DNA from: an uncultured Lachnospiraceae bacterium
Lineage (GTDB): Bacteria; Bacillota; Clostridia; Lachnospirales; Lachnospiraceae
Direction: 5' to 3'
Length of the DNA: 15,492 nt
Assembly: GCA_910585255.1 (NCBI GenBank)
Contig: CAJUEI010000076.1
Span: 1 to 15,492, forward strand
Shown: in pieces, positions 7,973 to 14,255 of the stretch
Layout of the letters: every line of letters begins with the position of its first letter
Numbering within the stretch: position 1 is the first letter of the stretch
The notes under the pieces: generated by a model
The model's database searches: none
The model's input: only the letters and a program-made list of their open reading frames with translations
What the model was told of the DNA's origin: nothing
Translations under genes and position numbers: made by a program

Positions 7973-8301
7973 TATATTTTATTATTTTTTTTCTTTCGGT
8001 TTTTCTTTCTTCTGTTTCACAGATTTTACTTAAAATAAGTGCAGCTATTTTATATGAAAATAAATGGAATGAGTATCTGAATCCTAAGGTAATGATTGCA
8101 TATGGAATTTTTTTAATTTCTAGTTTGATGACAATTTTAGCATATAGAGGAGTTCCGCTTTCTTTCGGACCTATTTTAGAAGCATCTGGCTATGTTTGGG
8201 TAACATTACTAAGTTATTTCATATTGAAGGAACCTGTCAGCAAAAGAAAATTAACAGGTATATTTGTCATTTTAGTAGGCATTTTAATTGCAGCGATTTA
8301 A
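7969..8301 (+). CDS. Small four-helix SMR/EamA-family membrane protein, ArnF-like flippase subunit 2
   Basis: This 110-residue membrane protein is the second of the pair and has four predicted helices. It starts with ATGA overlapping the preceding stop, with AGAGGAGAG just upstream, so the two are translated in a coupled way, as expected for a heterodimer. The segment FGPILEASGYVWVTLLSYF, followed by KEPVSKRKLTGIFVILVGI, is the classic C-terminal EamA/SMR pattern, with a membrane-embedded glutamate in helix three. By contrast, subunit 1 has only lysine/alanine-rich sequence (SLITAYANKAIT) at the equivalent site, which suggests the two halves are not interchangeable. The stop codon TAA is part of the TTTAAC flank of element copy 2. 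Function is inferred from ArnE/ArnF-like context. Confidence 0.78.
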   Translation: MIYFIIFFLSVFLSSVSQILLKISAAILYENKWNEYLNPKVMIAYGIFLISSLMTILAYRGVPLSFGPILEASGYVWVTLLSYFILKEPVSKRKLTGIFVILVGILIAAI

Positions 8302-8302
8302 C

Positions 8303-8356
8303 CTCATCAAGGAAGTCCCCCACTTCTAAGCCACTAAGGCGAAAGCGGCGGACTTT
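8303..8356 (+). mobile_element. Hairpin-rich small element, copy 2 (truncated left part)
   Basis: This begins immediately after TTTAAC (8297-8302), whose TAA is the stop of the preceding gene. It matches the first 60 bases of copy 1 closely: TCAAGGAAGT, CCCC, CTTCTAAG, AAGG, GAAAGCGG, then ACTT. The stem AAGTCC/GGACTT (8313-8318 with 8350-8355) is kept. The second and third hairpins and the TTTGAC end are missing. The sequence runs straight into an unrelated coding remnant, so a deletion has probably removed the right part. Confidence 0.5.
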
Positions 8357-8361
8357 GTGTG

Positions 8362-8502
8362 ATGATTATAGTGAGGGATAACGGACAGGAAATATATAAA
8401 CAGATCCTTATTAATTCTGGACATAGTATTATTTATGAGGATGAATATTTTGTTTATATAAATTTACAAATATTATTTGTTTTTCCGAATAAATTTAGGT
8501 AG
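8362..8502 (+). pseudogene. Possible C-terminal remnant of a membrane or envelope protein
   Basis: An open stretch of 46 codons (ATG 8362, or GTG 8371) ends at TAG 8500-8502. It reads with a protein-like pattern in its middle, QEIYKQILINSGHSIIYED and then EYFVYINLQ, resembling the final soluble strand-rich tail that large GT-C or YfhO-type proteins often carry. The end, LFVFPNKFR, looks degraded. No convincing ribosome binding site precedes it. It starts right where element copy 2 is cut off, which fits a deletion that joined the element to the tail of a lost gene. The parent family is not certain, and a chance open frame cannot be excluded. Confidence 0.3.
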
Positions 8503-8524
8503 TGCAAAATATTTCTAAATCATG

Positions 8525-8530
8525 TATAAT
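8525..8530 (+). promoter_or_regulatory. Probable -10 box for glf
   Basis: A perfect TATAAT lies in the gap before glf, about 108 bases upstream of the chosen start. The -35 region 17 bases upstream (around 8502-8507) is poor, so only the -10 is claimed. It would give glf its own transcript, separate from the flippase operon. Confidence 0.45.
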
Positions 8531-8637
8531 AAGAAATAAGTTTCGGATGATACAAACTACAATAGAACAAGTAGAAAAAAATAAAATTTAAGAAAAAACG
8601 AAACTAATTTTACATGGGAAGAAAGGAAAATAGAAAG

Positions 8638-9735
8638 ATGAATCGCTATGATTATCTAATAGTAGGGGCGGGCTTGTATGGAGCAGTATTTGCTTACGAG
8701 GCAAGAAAAAAGGGAAAATCCTGCCTTGTAATTGATAAAAGAAACCATATTGCAGGAAATGTCTTTACAGAAGAAGTAGAGGGAATCCAAGTACATAAGT
8801 ATGGGGCACATATTTTTCATACCAGCAATAAAAAAGTTTGGGAATATATGAATCAGTTTGCAGAGTTTAATCAATATATTAATTCTCCGGTAGCTGTATA
8901 CAAAGACGAGTTATATAATCTACCTTTTAATATGAATACTTTCAGTAAGATGTGGAATATTCGTACTCCGCAGGAGGCAAAAGAAAAAATTGCCAATCAG
9001 ATTGCAGAGCTTTCGATTACCGATCCTCAAAATTTAGAAGAACAGGCTCTTTCTTTAGTAGGAAGGGATGTCTATGAAAAATTAGTAAAAGGTTATACAG
9101 AAAAACAGTGGGGACGTGACTGTAAAGATTTGCCGGCATTTATTATAAAACGTCTGCCGCTTCGCTTTACATATGACAATAACTATTTTAACGATCGCTA
9201 TCAGGGAATCCCGATTGGAGGCTATACCGCAATGGTAGAACGAATGTTGGAAGGGATAGAGGTGCGATTAAATGTAGACTATTTTTCAGAAAAAGAACAA
9301 TTAGATCCGCTTGCAGATCAGATTGTATATACAGGGCAGATTGATCGATATTTTGACTATTGTTTGGGAATATTAGAGTATCGGATGGTACGGTTTGAGC
9401 AGGAAACATTGGACTGTGAAAATTATCAGGGAAATGCTGTTGTCAATTATACAGAGAGAGAAATTCCATATACAAGAATTATTGAACACAAACACTTTGA
9501 ATTTGGCAGACAGGAGAAAACAGTAATTTCAAGAGAATATCCAAGTGAGTGGAAAAAAGGCGAAGAACCCTATTATCCGGTAAATGATAAGAAAAATAAT
9601 GAATTATTTGAAAAATATCAAGAATTAGCAAAAAAAGAAAAAAATGTTTTATTTGGCGGAAGATTAGGGGAATACCGCTATTATGATATGGATAAAGTAG
9701 TGGAACAGGCATTAAAAGCAGCAGAAAGAATATAA
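8638..9735 (+). CDS. glf: UDP-galactopyranose mutase
   Basis: This flavoenzyme interconverts UDP-galactopyranose and UDP-galactofuranose in the cytoplasm, supplying the donor for galactofuranosyltransferases such as the first gene of the window. It has 365 residues, the usual length for bacterial Glf. The N-terminal FAD-binding motif is YLIVGAGLYG (6-15), followed by VIDKRNHIAGN (31-41), KYGAHIFHT (54-62) with the flavin-adjacent histidine, NLPFNMNTF, and YTEKQWG. Near the C-terminus, FGGRLGEYRYYDMD (339-352) carries the conserved arginine and acidic residues that close over FAD and substrate. The frame is open to an ATG at 8614, but ATG 8638 has AAAGGA ten bases upstream and yields MNRYDYLIVGAG, the normal family start. 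It stands apart from the upstream operon by about 336 bases and probably has its own promoter. Confidence 0.95.
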   Translation: MNRYDYLIVGAGLYGAVFAYEARKKGKSCLVIDKRNHIAGNVFTEEVEGIQVHKYGAHIFHTSNKKVWEYMNQFAEFNQYINSPVAVYKDELYNLPFNMNTFSKMWNIRTPQEAKEKIANQIAELSITDPQNLEEQALSLVGRDVYEKLVKGYTEKQWGRDCKDLPAFIIKRLPLRFTYDNNYFNDRYQGIPIGGYTAMVERMLEGIEVRLNVDYFSEKEQLDPLADQIVYTGQIDRYFDYCLGILEYRMVRFEQETLDCENYQGNAVVNYTEREIPYTRIIEHKHFEFGRQEKTVISREYPSEWKKGEEPYYPVNDKKNNELFEKYQELAKKEKNVLFGGRLGEYRYYDMDKVVEQALKAAERI

Positions 9736-9832
9736 AATAAATTCCTTTCCCATACCCTTTTTAAGAATTTTTTGGAAATCCAATAAAATTCGGCAGAAAG
9801 TTTATTCTGTCAGAAGAAAGATAAAATTTTAG

Positions 9833-9861
9833 TTGCATAAAAAATAGAAAGATGATATATT
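9833..9861 (+). promoter_or_regulatory. Predicted promoter for the PepSY-repeat protein
   Basis: An extended -10, TGATATATT (9853-9861), is preceded at exactly 17 bases by TTGCAT (9833-9838), a partial -35. It would give a leader of roughly 140 bases, very A/T-rich, holding two direct copies of AAATATTATTTTT. The remainder of the 272-base gap after glf shows only short weak inverted repeats (TTGGA/TCCAA and CAGAA/TTCTG) and no convincing terminator. Confidence 0.5.
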
Positions 9862-10007
9862 ATTCTATACTTTATAGAAATATTATTTTTTATATTTTAT
9901 AAAAATATTATTTTTGAAAATGGAAAATAGAAAGCAACAAAAATATTCGATTGGATAACTATAAAAAACTGAGAAAATAAAAAATTAAGTGAGAAAGGAA
10001 GAAAAAT

Positions 10008-11324
10008 ATGGGAAGCGGAAAGAATTTTGTAAAAAAATCCTCTAATTGGAAGAGACAAACAGCAAAAGCAGTGATAGGTTTCGCTTTAGGAACAGGAATT
10101 GGATGGGGATTTTTTTCCTCTCAGACAAATCCTGCTGCAGCATGGGCAGCCAATACAAAAACCAATGTACAGGAAAACCAAAAAGCCTATATTAGCGGGG
10201 CTGAAGCACAGACAATAGCAGCCACGCATGCTAAAGTAACAGTAATTGATATTTCAGATCCCAGTTGGATTCAAACCAATCTTACTGAAAATATGGTAAT
10301 TGTAAAAAAGTGCAAATTAGATTGGGAAGATGGTGTGATGGTTTATGAAATTGAATTTTTCTCCAATAATTACGAATATGATTATAAGATTCATGCAGTA
10401 ACCGGTACAATCCTTTGTCAGGAAAAAGAACGAGAAAATCATACTTTGGCAATACAAGCCTTGAAAAATCGTGTATCTGCCGATACAGAAACCGTGAAAG
10501 AGACAACCGCAGCCACTAATACAGATAATAGAAACACTTATATCGGCACCGAAAAAGCAAAGATAATAGCCTATACGCATGCTGGAGTAACAAAGGAAAA
10601 TAGTTATCCGGGCTGGTGTGAATTGGAACGGGAAGATGGTATTCCGATTTATGAATTGGAGTTTCAGTCTATGGACGGATACGACTATGAATACGAGATT
10701 CATGCCGTTACCGGTGAGATTTTAAACAGTAAAAAAGAACAAAGTATGCACTATGCGGCAATACAGGCAAACCGGAACGGTCAGACGGGAGATACCATTG
10801 TATATATTCATCAAAGTGAGGCAGAATCTACTGCTGTCTCTCATGCAGGAGTGACACAATATCAAATCATCAGCAGCAAATTAGACCGAGAAGACGGGAT
10901 GATTGTCTACGAGGTAAAGTTCTATGCAGACAACTATGAATATGACTATAAGATAAATGCAATGACCGGTGAAGTAACAGGCTATAAAAAAGAATTATCC
11001 GATTCCAAGCCGCCTATAAATCAAGCAGCAAATACAGGAAACAGTACAAATAACTCTATAAATAATACCAATACCCCTCCAAATGGAGGAGCTGCCGCAG
11101 CGGTCAATGGATTTATCAGTGAAACAGATGCCAGAAATATTGCATTACAACATGCAAAAGCAGCGACCAATCGTGATATTACAAAATATGAAGTAGAATT
11201 AAAGAATAAAAAAGGCGTTTATCTATACGAAATCGAATTTAAAATGAGTGGATTTGAATATGAATATAAAATCAACGCTACAACAGGAGAAATCCTCGAA
11301 TATGAAAGAGAATGGGATGATTAA
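10008..11324 (+). CDS. Secreted protein with four PepSY domains
   Basis: This 438-residue exported protein consists of repeated PepSY modules. The N-terminus, with basic NFVKKSSNWKRQTAK, a hydrophobic stretch at 20-37 and AAAWA-AN near 43-49, looks like a Sec signal peptide cut near residue 47. PepSY-like units lie at about 62-140, 178-243, 267-329 and 369-436. Each begins with a SGAEAQTIAATHA-type helix and ends in YEYDYKI-A-TGEIL. Between units 3 and 4 is an Asn/Thr/Pro/Gly-rich linker (331-367) that resembles a flexible or wall-spanning spacer. No LPXTG motif, lipobox or catalytic domain is seen. PepSY domains are thought to bind or inhibit peptidases, or to act in envelope sensing; the role here is unknown. 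The ATG has AAAGGA eight bases upstream. The gene is monocistronic, ending before a shared terminator. Confidence 0.85.
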   Translation: MGSGKNFVKKSSNWKRQTAKAVIGFALGTGIGWGFFSSQTNPAAAWAANTKTNVQENQKAYISGAEAQTIAATHAKVTVIDISDPSWIQTNLTENMVIVKKCKLDWEDGVMVYEIEFFSNNYEYDYKIHAVTGTILCQEKERENHTLAIQALKNRVSADTETVKETTAATNTDNRNTYIGTEKAKIIAYTHAGVTKENSYPGWCELEREDGIPIYELEFQSMDGYDYEYEIHAVTGEILNSKKEQSMHYAAIQANRNGQTGDTIVYIHQSEAESTAVSHAGVTQYQIISSKLDREDGMIVYEVKFYADNYEYDYKINAMTGEVTGYKKELSDSKPPINQAANTGNSTNNSINNTNTPPNGGAAAAVNGFISETDARNIALQHAKAATNRDITKYEVELKNKKGVYLYEIEFKMSGFEYEYKINATTGEILEYEREWDD

Positions 11325-11400
11325 AGAAAAGAGAAAGAGGAAAGTCAGAAAATTTTCGTTCTAGAAAAACAGCCAGTATAGATAGCAGAATAAATAAAAA

Positions 11401-11490
11401 CCCTCTAAATTTAAGTTATCTGTTTATTTAACCTATCAAGGAAGTAGCGGAGTAGATTCCGAATTTCCTTTGACACTTAAACTTAGAGGG
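11401..11490. terminator. Bidirectional intrinsic terminator between the PepSY gene and argH
   Basis: The 16-base arms CCCTCTAAATTTAAGT (11401-11416) and ACTTAAACTTAGAGGG (11475-11490) pair with one mismatch. The plus strand continues CTTTTCTGTC. The minus strand continues with five Ts and then ATTTATT. It can stop both converging genes. The loop is unusually long (58 bases) because it contains element copy 3. Confidence 0.85.
11433..11474 (+). mobile_element. Hairpin-rich small element, copy 3 (42-base internally deleted form)
   Basis: It begins after TTTAAC (11427-11432) with CTATCAAGGAAGT, as in copies 1 and 2. It ends in TTTGAC (11469-11474) after a tail, AGTAGCGGAGTAGATTCCG, that matches the tail of copy 1 at 6607-6625 with a few changes. 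It folds by itself: AAGGAA (11438-11443) pairs with TTCCTT (11465-11470), and CGGA pairs with TCCG inside. Removing it would leave a terminator with a normal 16-base loop. Confidence 0.55.
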
Positions 11491-11525
11491 CTTTTCTGTC
11501 TAAATTTAGTTTTTGTCCCTATCAA

Positions 11526-12899
11526 TTAATTCTCTAAATAAGCATGATAGATTTTCAGCACTTGTTCCATAGCAGCCTTTCCGGGTGCTCCAATGGTAAG
11601 CCGCTTTTCCACACAGGTTTTTAAAGAGATTGCCTCATAGATATCCGATTCAAATACAGGAGAAATTGCCTGAAATTCTTCTAAACTTAATTGATCCAAT
11701 GAAATATTTTTCTCAATACAAGTCAGTACTAACTGTCCGACAATTCCATGTGCATCCCGGAACGGAACCCCATGATTGACCAGATAATCGGCGGCGTCTG
11801 TTGCATTAGTAAATCCATTCTTTGCACTAGACTCCATAATATCTTTACGAAACCGCATAGTCCGAATCATATCGGTAAATACTGGAAGACAAGATTTAAC
11901 CGTATCCAGTGCATCAAAAGTCAGTTCTTTATCCTCCTGCATATCTTTATTATAAGCCAGAGGAAGTCCTTTCATAGTAGTAAGAAGAGAAAAAAGTGCA
12001 CCATAAACCCGTCCTGTTTTTCCACGCACCAGTTCTGCCATATCCGGGTTTTTTTTCTGCGGCATAATACTGCTGCCAGTGCTATAGGCATCATCAATTT
12101 CTACAAATCGGTATTCGTTGGTATTCCAGATAATAATTTCCTCTGAAAAACGGCTTAAGTGCATCATAATAGTAGAAAGTGCACTGAGCAGTTCAATCAG
12201 ATAATCCCGATCCGATACGGAATCTAAACTATTTAAAGTCGCACCGTCAAAGCCCAAAAGCTCTGCCGTAAATTCCCGATCCAAAGGATAGGTCGTTCCG
12301 GCTAAAGCCCCCGCACCTAAAGGACAGTAATTTAATCGGTTATAGATATCAAATAATCGATCCCGATCCCGGCGGAACATTTCAAAATAAGCCCCGAGAT
12401 GGTGAGCCAGTGTAATGGGCTGAGCTTTTTGTAAATGAGTAAATCCAGGCATATACGTCTCAATATGTTCTTCCATTAAGTGCAGCAGTGTTTGCAGCAG
12501 TTCTTTTAATAAATGATCCAGTTCCGTAATCTCCGAGCGAATATAAAGTTTCATATCCAGGGCAACTTGATCGTTGCGGCTGCGTCCGGTATGAAGTTTC
12601 TTTCCTACTTCACCGATACGGGCAATCAGATTGGCTTCCACAAAAGAGTGAATATCTTCGGAAGAGTCATCAATCTGTAACGTTTGGTTTTCTAAATCGG
12701 CAAGAATACTTTTCAATCCATTGATAATAGCATCCCTCTCATCATCCGCAAGAATTCCCTGCTTGGCAAGCATTGTTACATGTGCAAGACTTCCTTCTAT
12801 ATCTTGTTTATAGAGACGTTGATCAAAACCAATCGATGCATTTAATTGATAGGCAAGCTGGTTGATCTCTTTCGTAAAGCGTCCTCCCCATAGTTTCAT
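11526..12899 (-). CDS. argH: Argininosuccinate lyase
   Basis: This catalyses the last step of arginine synthesis, splitting argininosuccinate into arginine and fumarate in the cytosol as a homotetramer. The 457-residue length is normal. It begins MKLWGGRFTKEINQLAYQ, as nearly all ArgH proteins do. It has SSEDIHSFVEANL (79-91), HTGRSRNDQVALD (103-115), PGFTHLQKAQP (151-161) with the substrate-binding histidine, and the fumarase/lyase signature GSSIMPQKKNP (275-285) with catalytic S277. The start follows AAGGAGG by nine bases (12909-12915 on the plus strand). The gene stands alone, with no argG next to it, and is divergent from the beta-propeller gene. It ends 36 bases from a shared terminator. 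No frame damage is seen. Confidence 0.97.
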   Translation of the reverse strand: MKLWGGRFTKEINQLAYQLNASIGFDQRLYKQDIEGSLAHVTMLAKQGILADDERDAIINGLKSILADLENQTLQIDDSSEDIHSFVEANLIARIGEVGKKLHTGRSRNDQVALDMKLYIRSEITELDHLLKELLQTLLHLMEEHIETYMPGFTHLQKAQPITLAHHLGAYFEMFRRDRDRLFDIYNRLNYCPLGAGALAGTTYPLDREFTAELLGFDGATLNSLDSVSDRDYLIELLSALSTIMMHLSRFSEEIIIWNTNEYRFVEIDDAYSTGSSIMPQKKNPDMAELVRGKTGRVYGALFSLLTTMKGLPLAYNKDMQEDKELTFDALDTVKSCLPVFTDMIRTMRFRKDIMESSAKNGFTNATDAADYLVNHGVPFRDAHGIVGQLVLTCIEKNISLDQLSLEEFQAISPVFESDIYEAISLKTCVEKRLTIGAPGKAAMEQVLKIYHAYLEN

Positions 12900-13006
12900 A
12901 AGTATATTCCTCCTTTTTATAATACACCATACTGTTTGTCAGACAGTCTATAGGCAATTTAGAATTGGTTCGATAATGTTAGTTTAAAGAATTCCATTAT
13001 TCGAAG

Positions 13007-13015
13007 ATTATAGCA
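13007..13015 (-). promoter_or_regulatory. Extended -10 promoter element for argH
   Basis: On the minus strand TGCTATAAT forms a perfect extended -10 about 110 bases before the argH start. The -35 region is weak, which is common with extended -10 promoters. The leader between holds a 5-bp inverted repeat, ACTGT/ACAGT (12931-12947). Confidence 0.55.
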
Positions 13016-13080
13016 TATTTTTTTTGAAAATGAAACAAAATCTGCCAGGATTTATTTAGAAAAAGAAATAAGATTTTATA

Positions 13081-13109
13081 TAGACGATAGAAGATGATTT
13101 TGTTATAAT
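13081..13109 (+). promoter_or_regulatory. Promoter for the lactonase-like gene and rlmI-like gene
   Basis: TAGACG (13081-13086, four of six -35 positions) and a perfect TATAAT (13104-13109) are separated by exactly 17 bases. They lie about 60 bases before the ATG at 13168. It is divergent from the argH promoter. Confidence 0.6.
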
Positions 13110-13121
13110 AAGAAAAAAGGT

Positions 13122-13148
13122 ACATTTCGACAGAAAACTGTGGAATGT
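13122..13148 (+). other. Hairpin at the 5' end of the lactonase-like gene transcript
   Basis: An imperfect stem pairs ACAT-TTC and ACAG with CTGT and GAATGT around an AAAA loop. It lies just after the predicted start of transcription and 20 bases ahead of the start codon. It may stabilise the message or tune translation; no known riboswitch class is recognised. Confidence 0.35.
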
Positions 13149-13167
13149 CGGATCGTATGGAGGAGAG

Positions 13168-14220
13168 ATGAATAAAAAATATATTGCGTATGTAAGTGCA
13201 TACACACATGGGAAAAGCAAAGGTATTTTAATCTGCGATGTAGATGTAGAGCAGGGGCATTTTACCCCACGTTCCGAGATAGTGATACACAATCCGTCCT
13301 ATTTGGCAAAGTCACACAATGGAAAATATCTCTATTCTATTTGTGACGAAGGCTTGGTAGCCTATCGAATTTTAGAAAACGGAAATTTAGGATTTATTAA
13401 CCAGGGCAGTATCAATGGGATGCGTGCCTGCTATCTGACAGTAGATTTAAAGGACAAATACATCTTTTGTGCCGGATATCATGATGGAAAAGCTACGATT
13501 GTTCGAATTCGGGAAGACGGCGGCATTGGAGAGGTAACGGATGAGGTCTTTCACAAAGGACTTGGCAGTGTAGCAGAGAGAAATTTTCGCCCGCATGTTA
13601 GCTGTGCCGTATTGACGCCGGATCAGAAGTATATGGTAGCCTGTGATTTAGGAACAGATCAGGCAGAAGTCTATCGATTTGATCCCGTAGCAGGAAAGAT
13701 TCGGCTGGTAGATGTTATCCGCTGCGAATTGGAGTCGGCTCCCCGGACAATGGTATTTAGCCCAGACGGACGGTTTGCTTACTTAAGCCATGAATTAAAG
13801 AATTATGTAGCTATTTATTCCTATCGGGATAACGGCAGACTGCCGGAATTTGAACTAATTGATCGAATCTCTACTTTAGGGCAGGACTCTTATAAGAAAA
13901 ACAGTGCAGCCGTAGCAATTAAATTTTCACCGGATGGAAAGAATCTTTTTGTATCCAATGCCGGAGATAATTCTGTGGCGATTTATGACAGAGACGAAGA
14001 GACAGGCAGACTTACTATGAGGAGTGTCCTTCCTATCAGCGGGGATTATCCAAAAGATATTGCAATTTTCCCAGATGGCAAACATTTAGTTTCGATGAAT
14101 CATGAGACAAATGAGATGACATTCTTTCGAATTAATTATGAAAAAGGAATTCTTGTGATGCATGGGAAACCAGAAGCAATCGAAACGCCAAACTGCTGTA
14201 TTATTGCTGAAATTTCATAA
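13168..14220 (+). CDS. 6-phosphogluconolactonase-family seven-bladed beta-propeller (lactonase, YkgB-like)
   Basis: This 350-residue protein belongs to the lactonase/COG2706 family. Members such as E. coli Pgl hydrolyse 6-phosphogluconolactone in the pentose phosphate pathway, while others act on related lactones. It begins with YIAYVSAYTHGKSKGI, the usual first strand, and repeats propeller-blade patterns: AKSHNGKYLYSICDEG, LTPDQKYMVACDLGTDQ, FSPDGRFAYLSHELKN, FSPDGKNLFVSNAGDNS and FPDGKHLVSMNHETNE. Length and spacing match Bacillus YkgB (349 residues). No signal peptide is present, so it is cytoplasmic. GGAGGAG lies directly before the ATG. The rlmI-like gene follows after about 35 bases and probably shares its transcript. 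The family is clear; the exact lactone is not proven. Confidence 0.88.
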   Translation: MNKKYIAYVSAYTHGKSKGILICDVDVEQGHFTPRSEIVIHNPSYLAKSHNGKYLYSICDEGLVAYRILENGNLGFINQGSINGMRACYLTVDLKDKYIFCAGYHDGKATIVRIREDGGIGEVTDEVFHKGLGSVAERNFRPHVSCAVLTPDQKYMVACDLGTDQAEVYRFDPVAGKIRLVDVIRCELESAPRTMVFSPDGRFAYLSHELKNYVAIYSYRDNGRLPEFELIDRISTLGQDSYKKNSAAVAIKFSPDGKNLFVSNAGDNSVAIYDRDEETGRLTMRSVLPISGDYPKDIAIFPDGKHLVSMNHETNEMTFFRINYEKGILVMHGKPEAIETPNCCIIAEIS

Positions 14221-14255
14221 ATATAAAAAGCGGATAGGAGAGGCGGTGTAAGACA

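Noticed and set aside
8196..8381. Plus-strand 61-codon frame overlapping the flippase 3' end and element copy 2
   Set aside because: It is a shadow of the flippase frame that runs into the element. Its basic, serine-rich translation has no family pattern and no ribosome binding site.
11748..12146. Plus-strand 132-codon open frame inside argH
   Set aside because: It lies antisense to a fully conserved argH and its Cys/Ile/His-rich translation has no protein family pattern.
12900..13020. ArgR operator (ARG box) or T-box upstream of argH
   Set aside because: No palindrome of the ARG-box kind and no T-box antiterminator sequence was found. Only a short ACTGT/ACAGT repeat is present.
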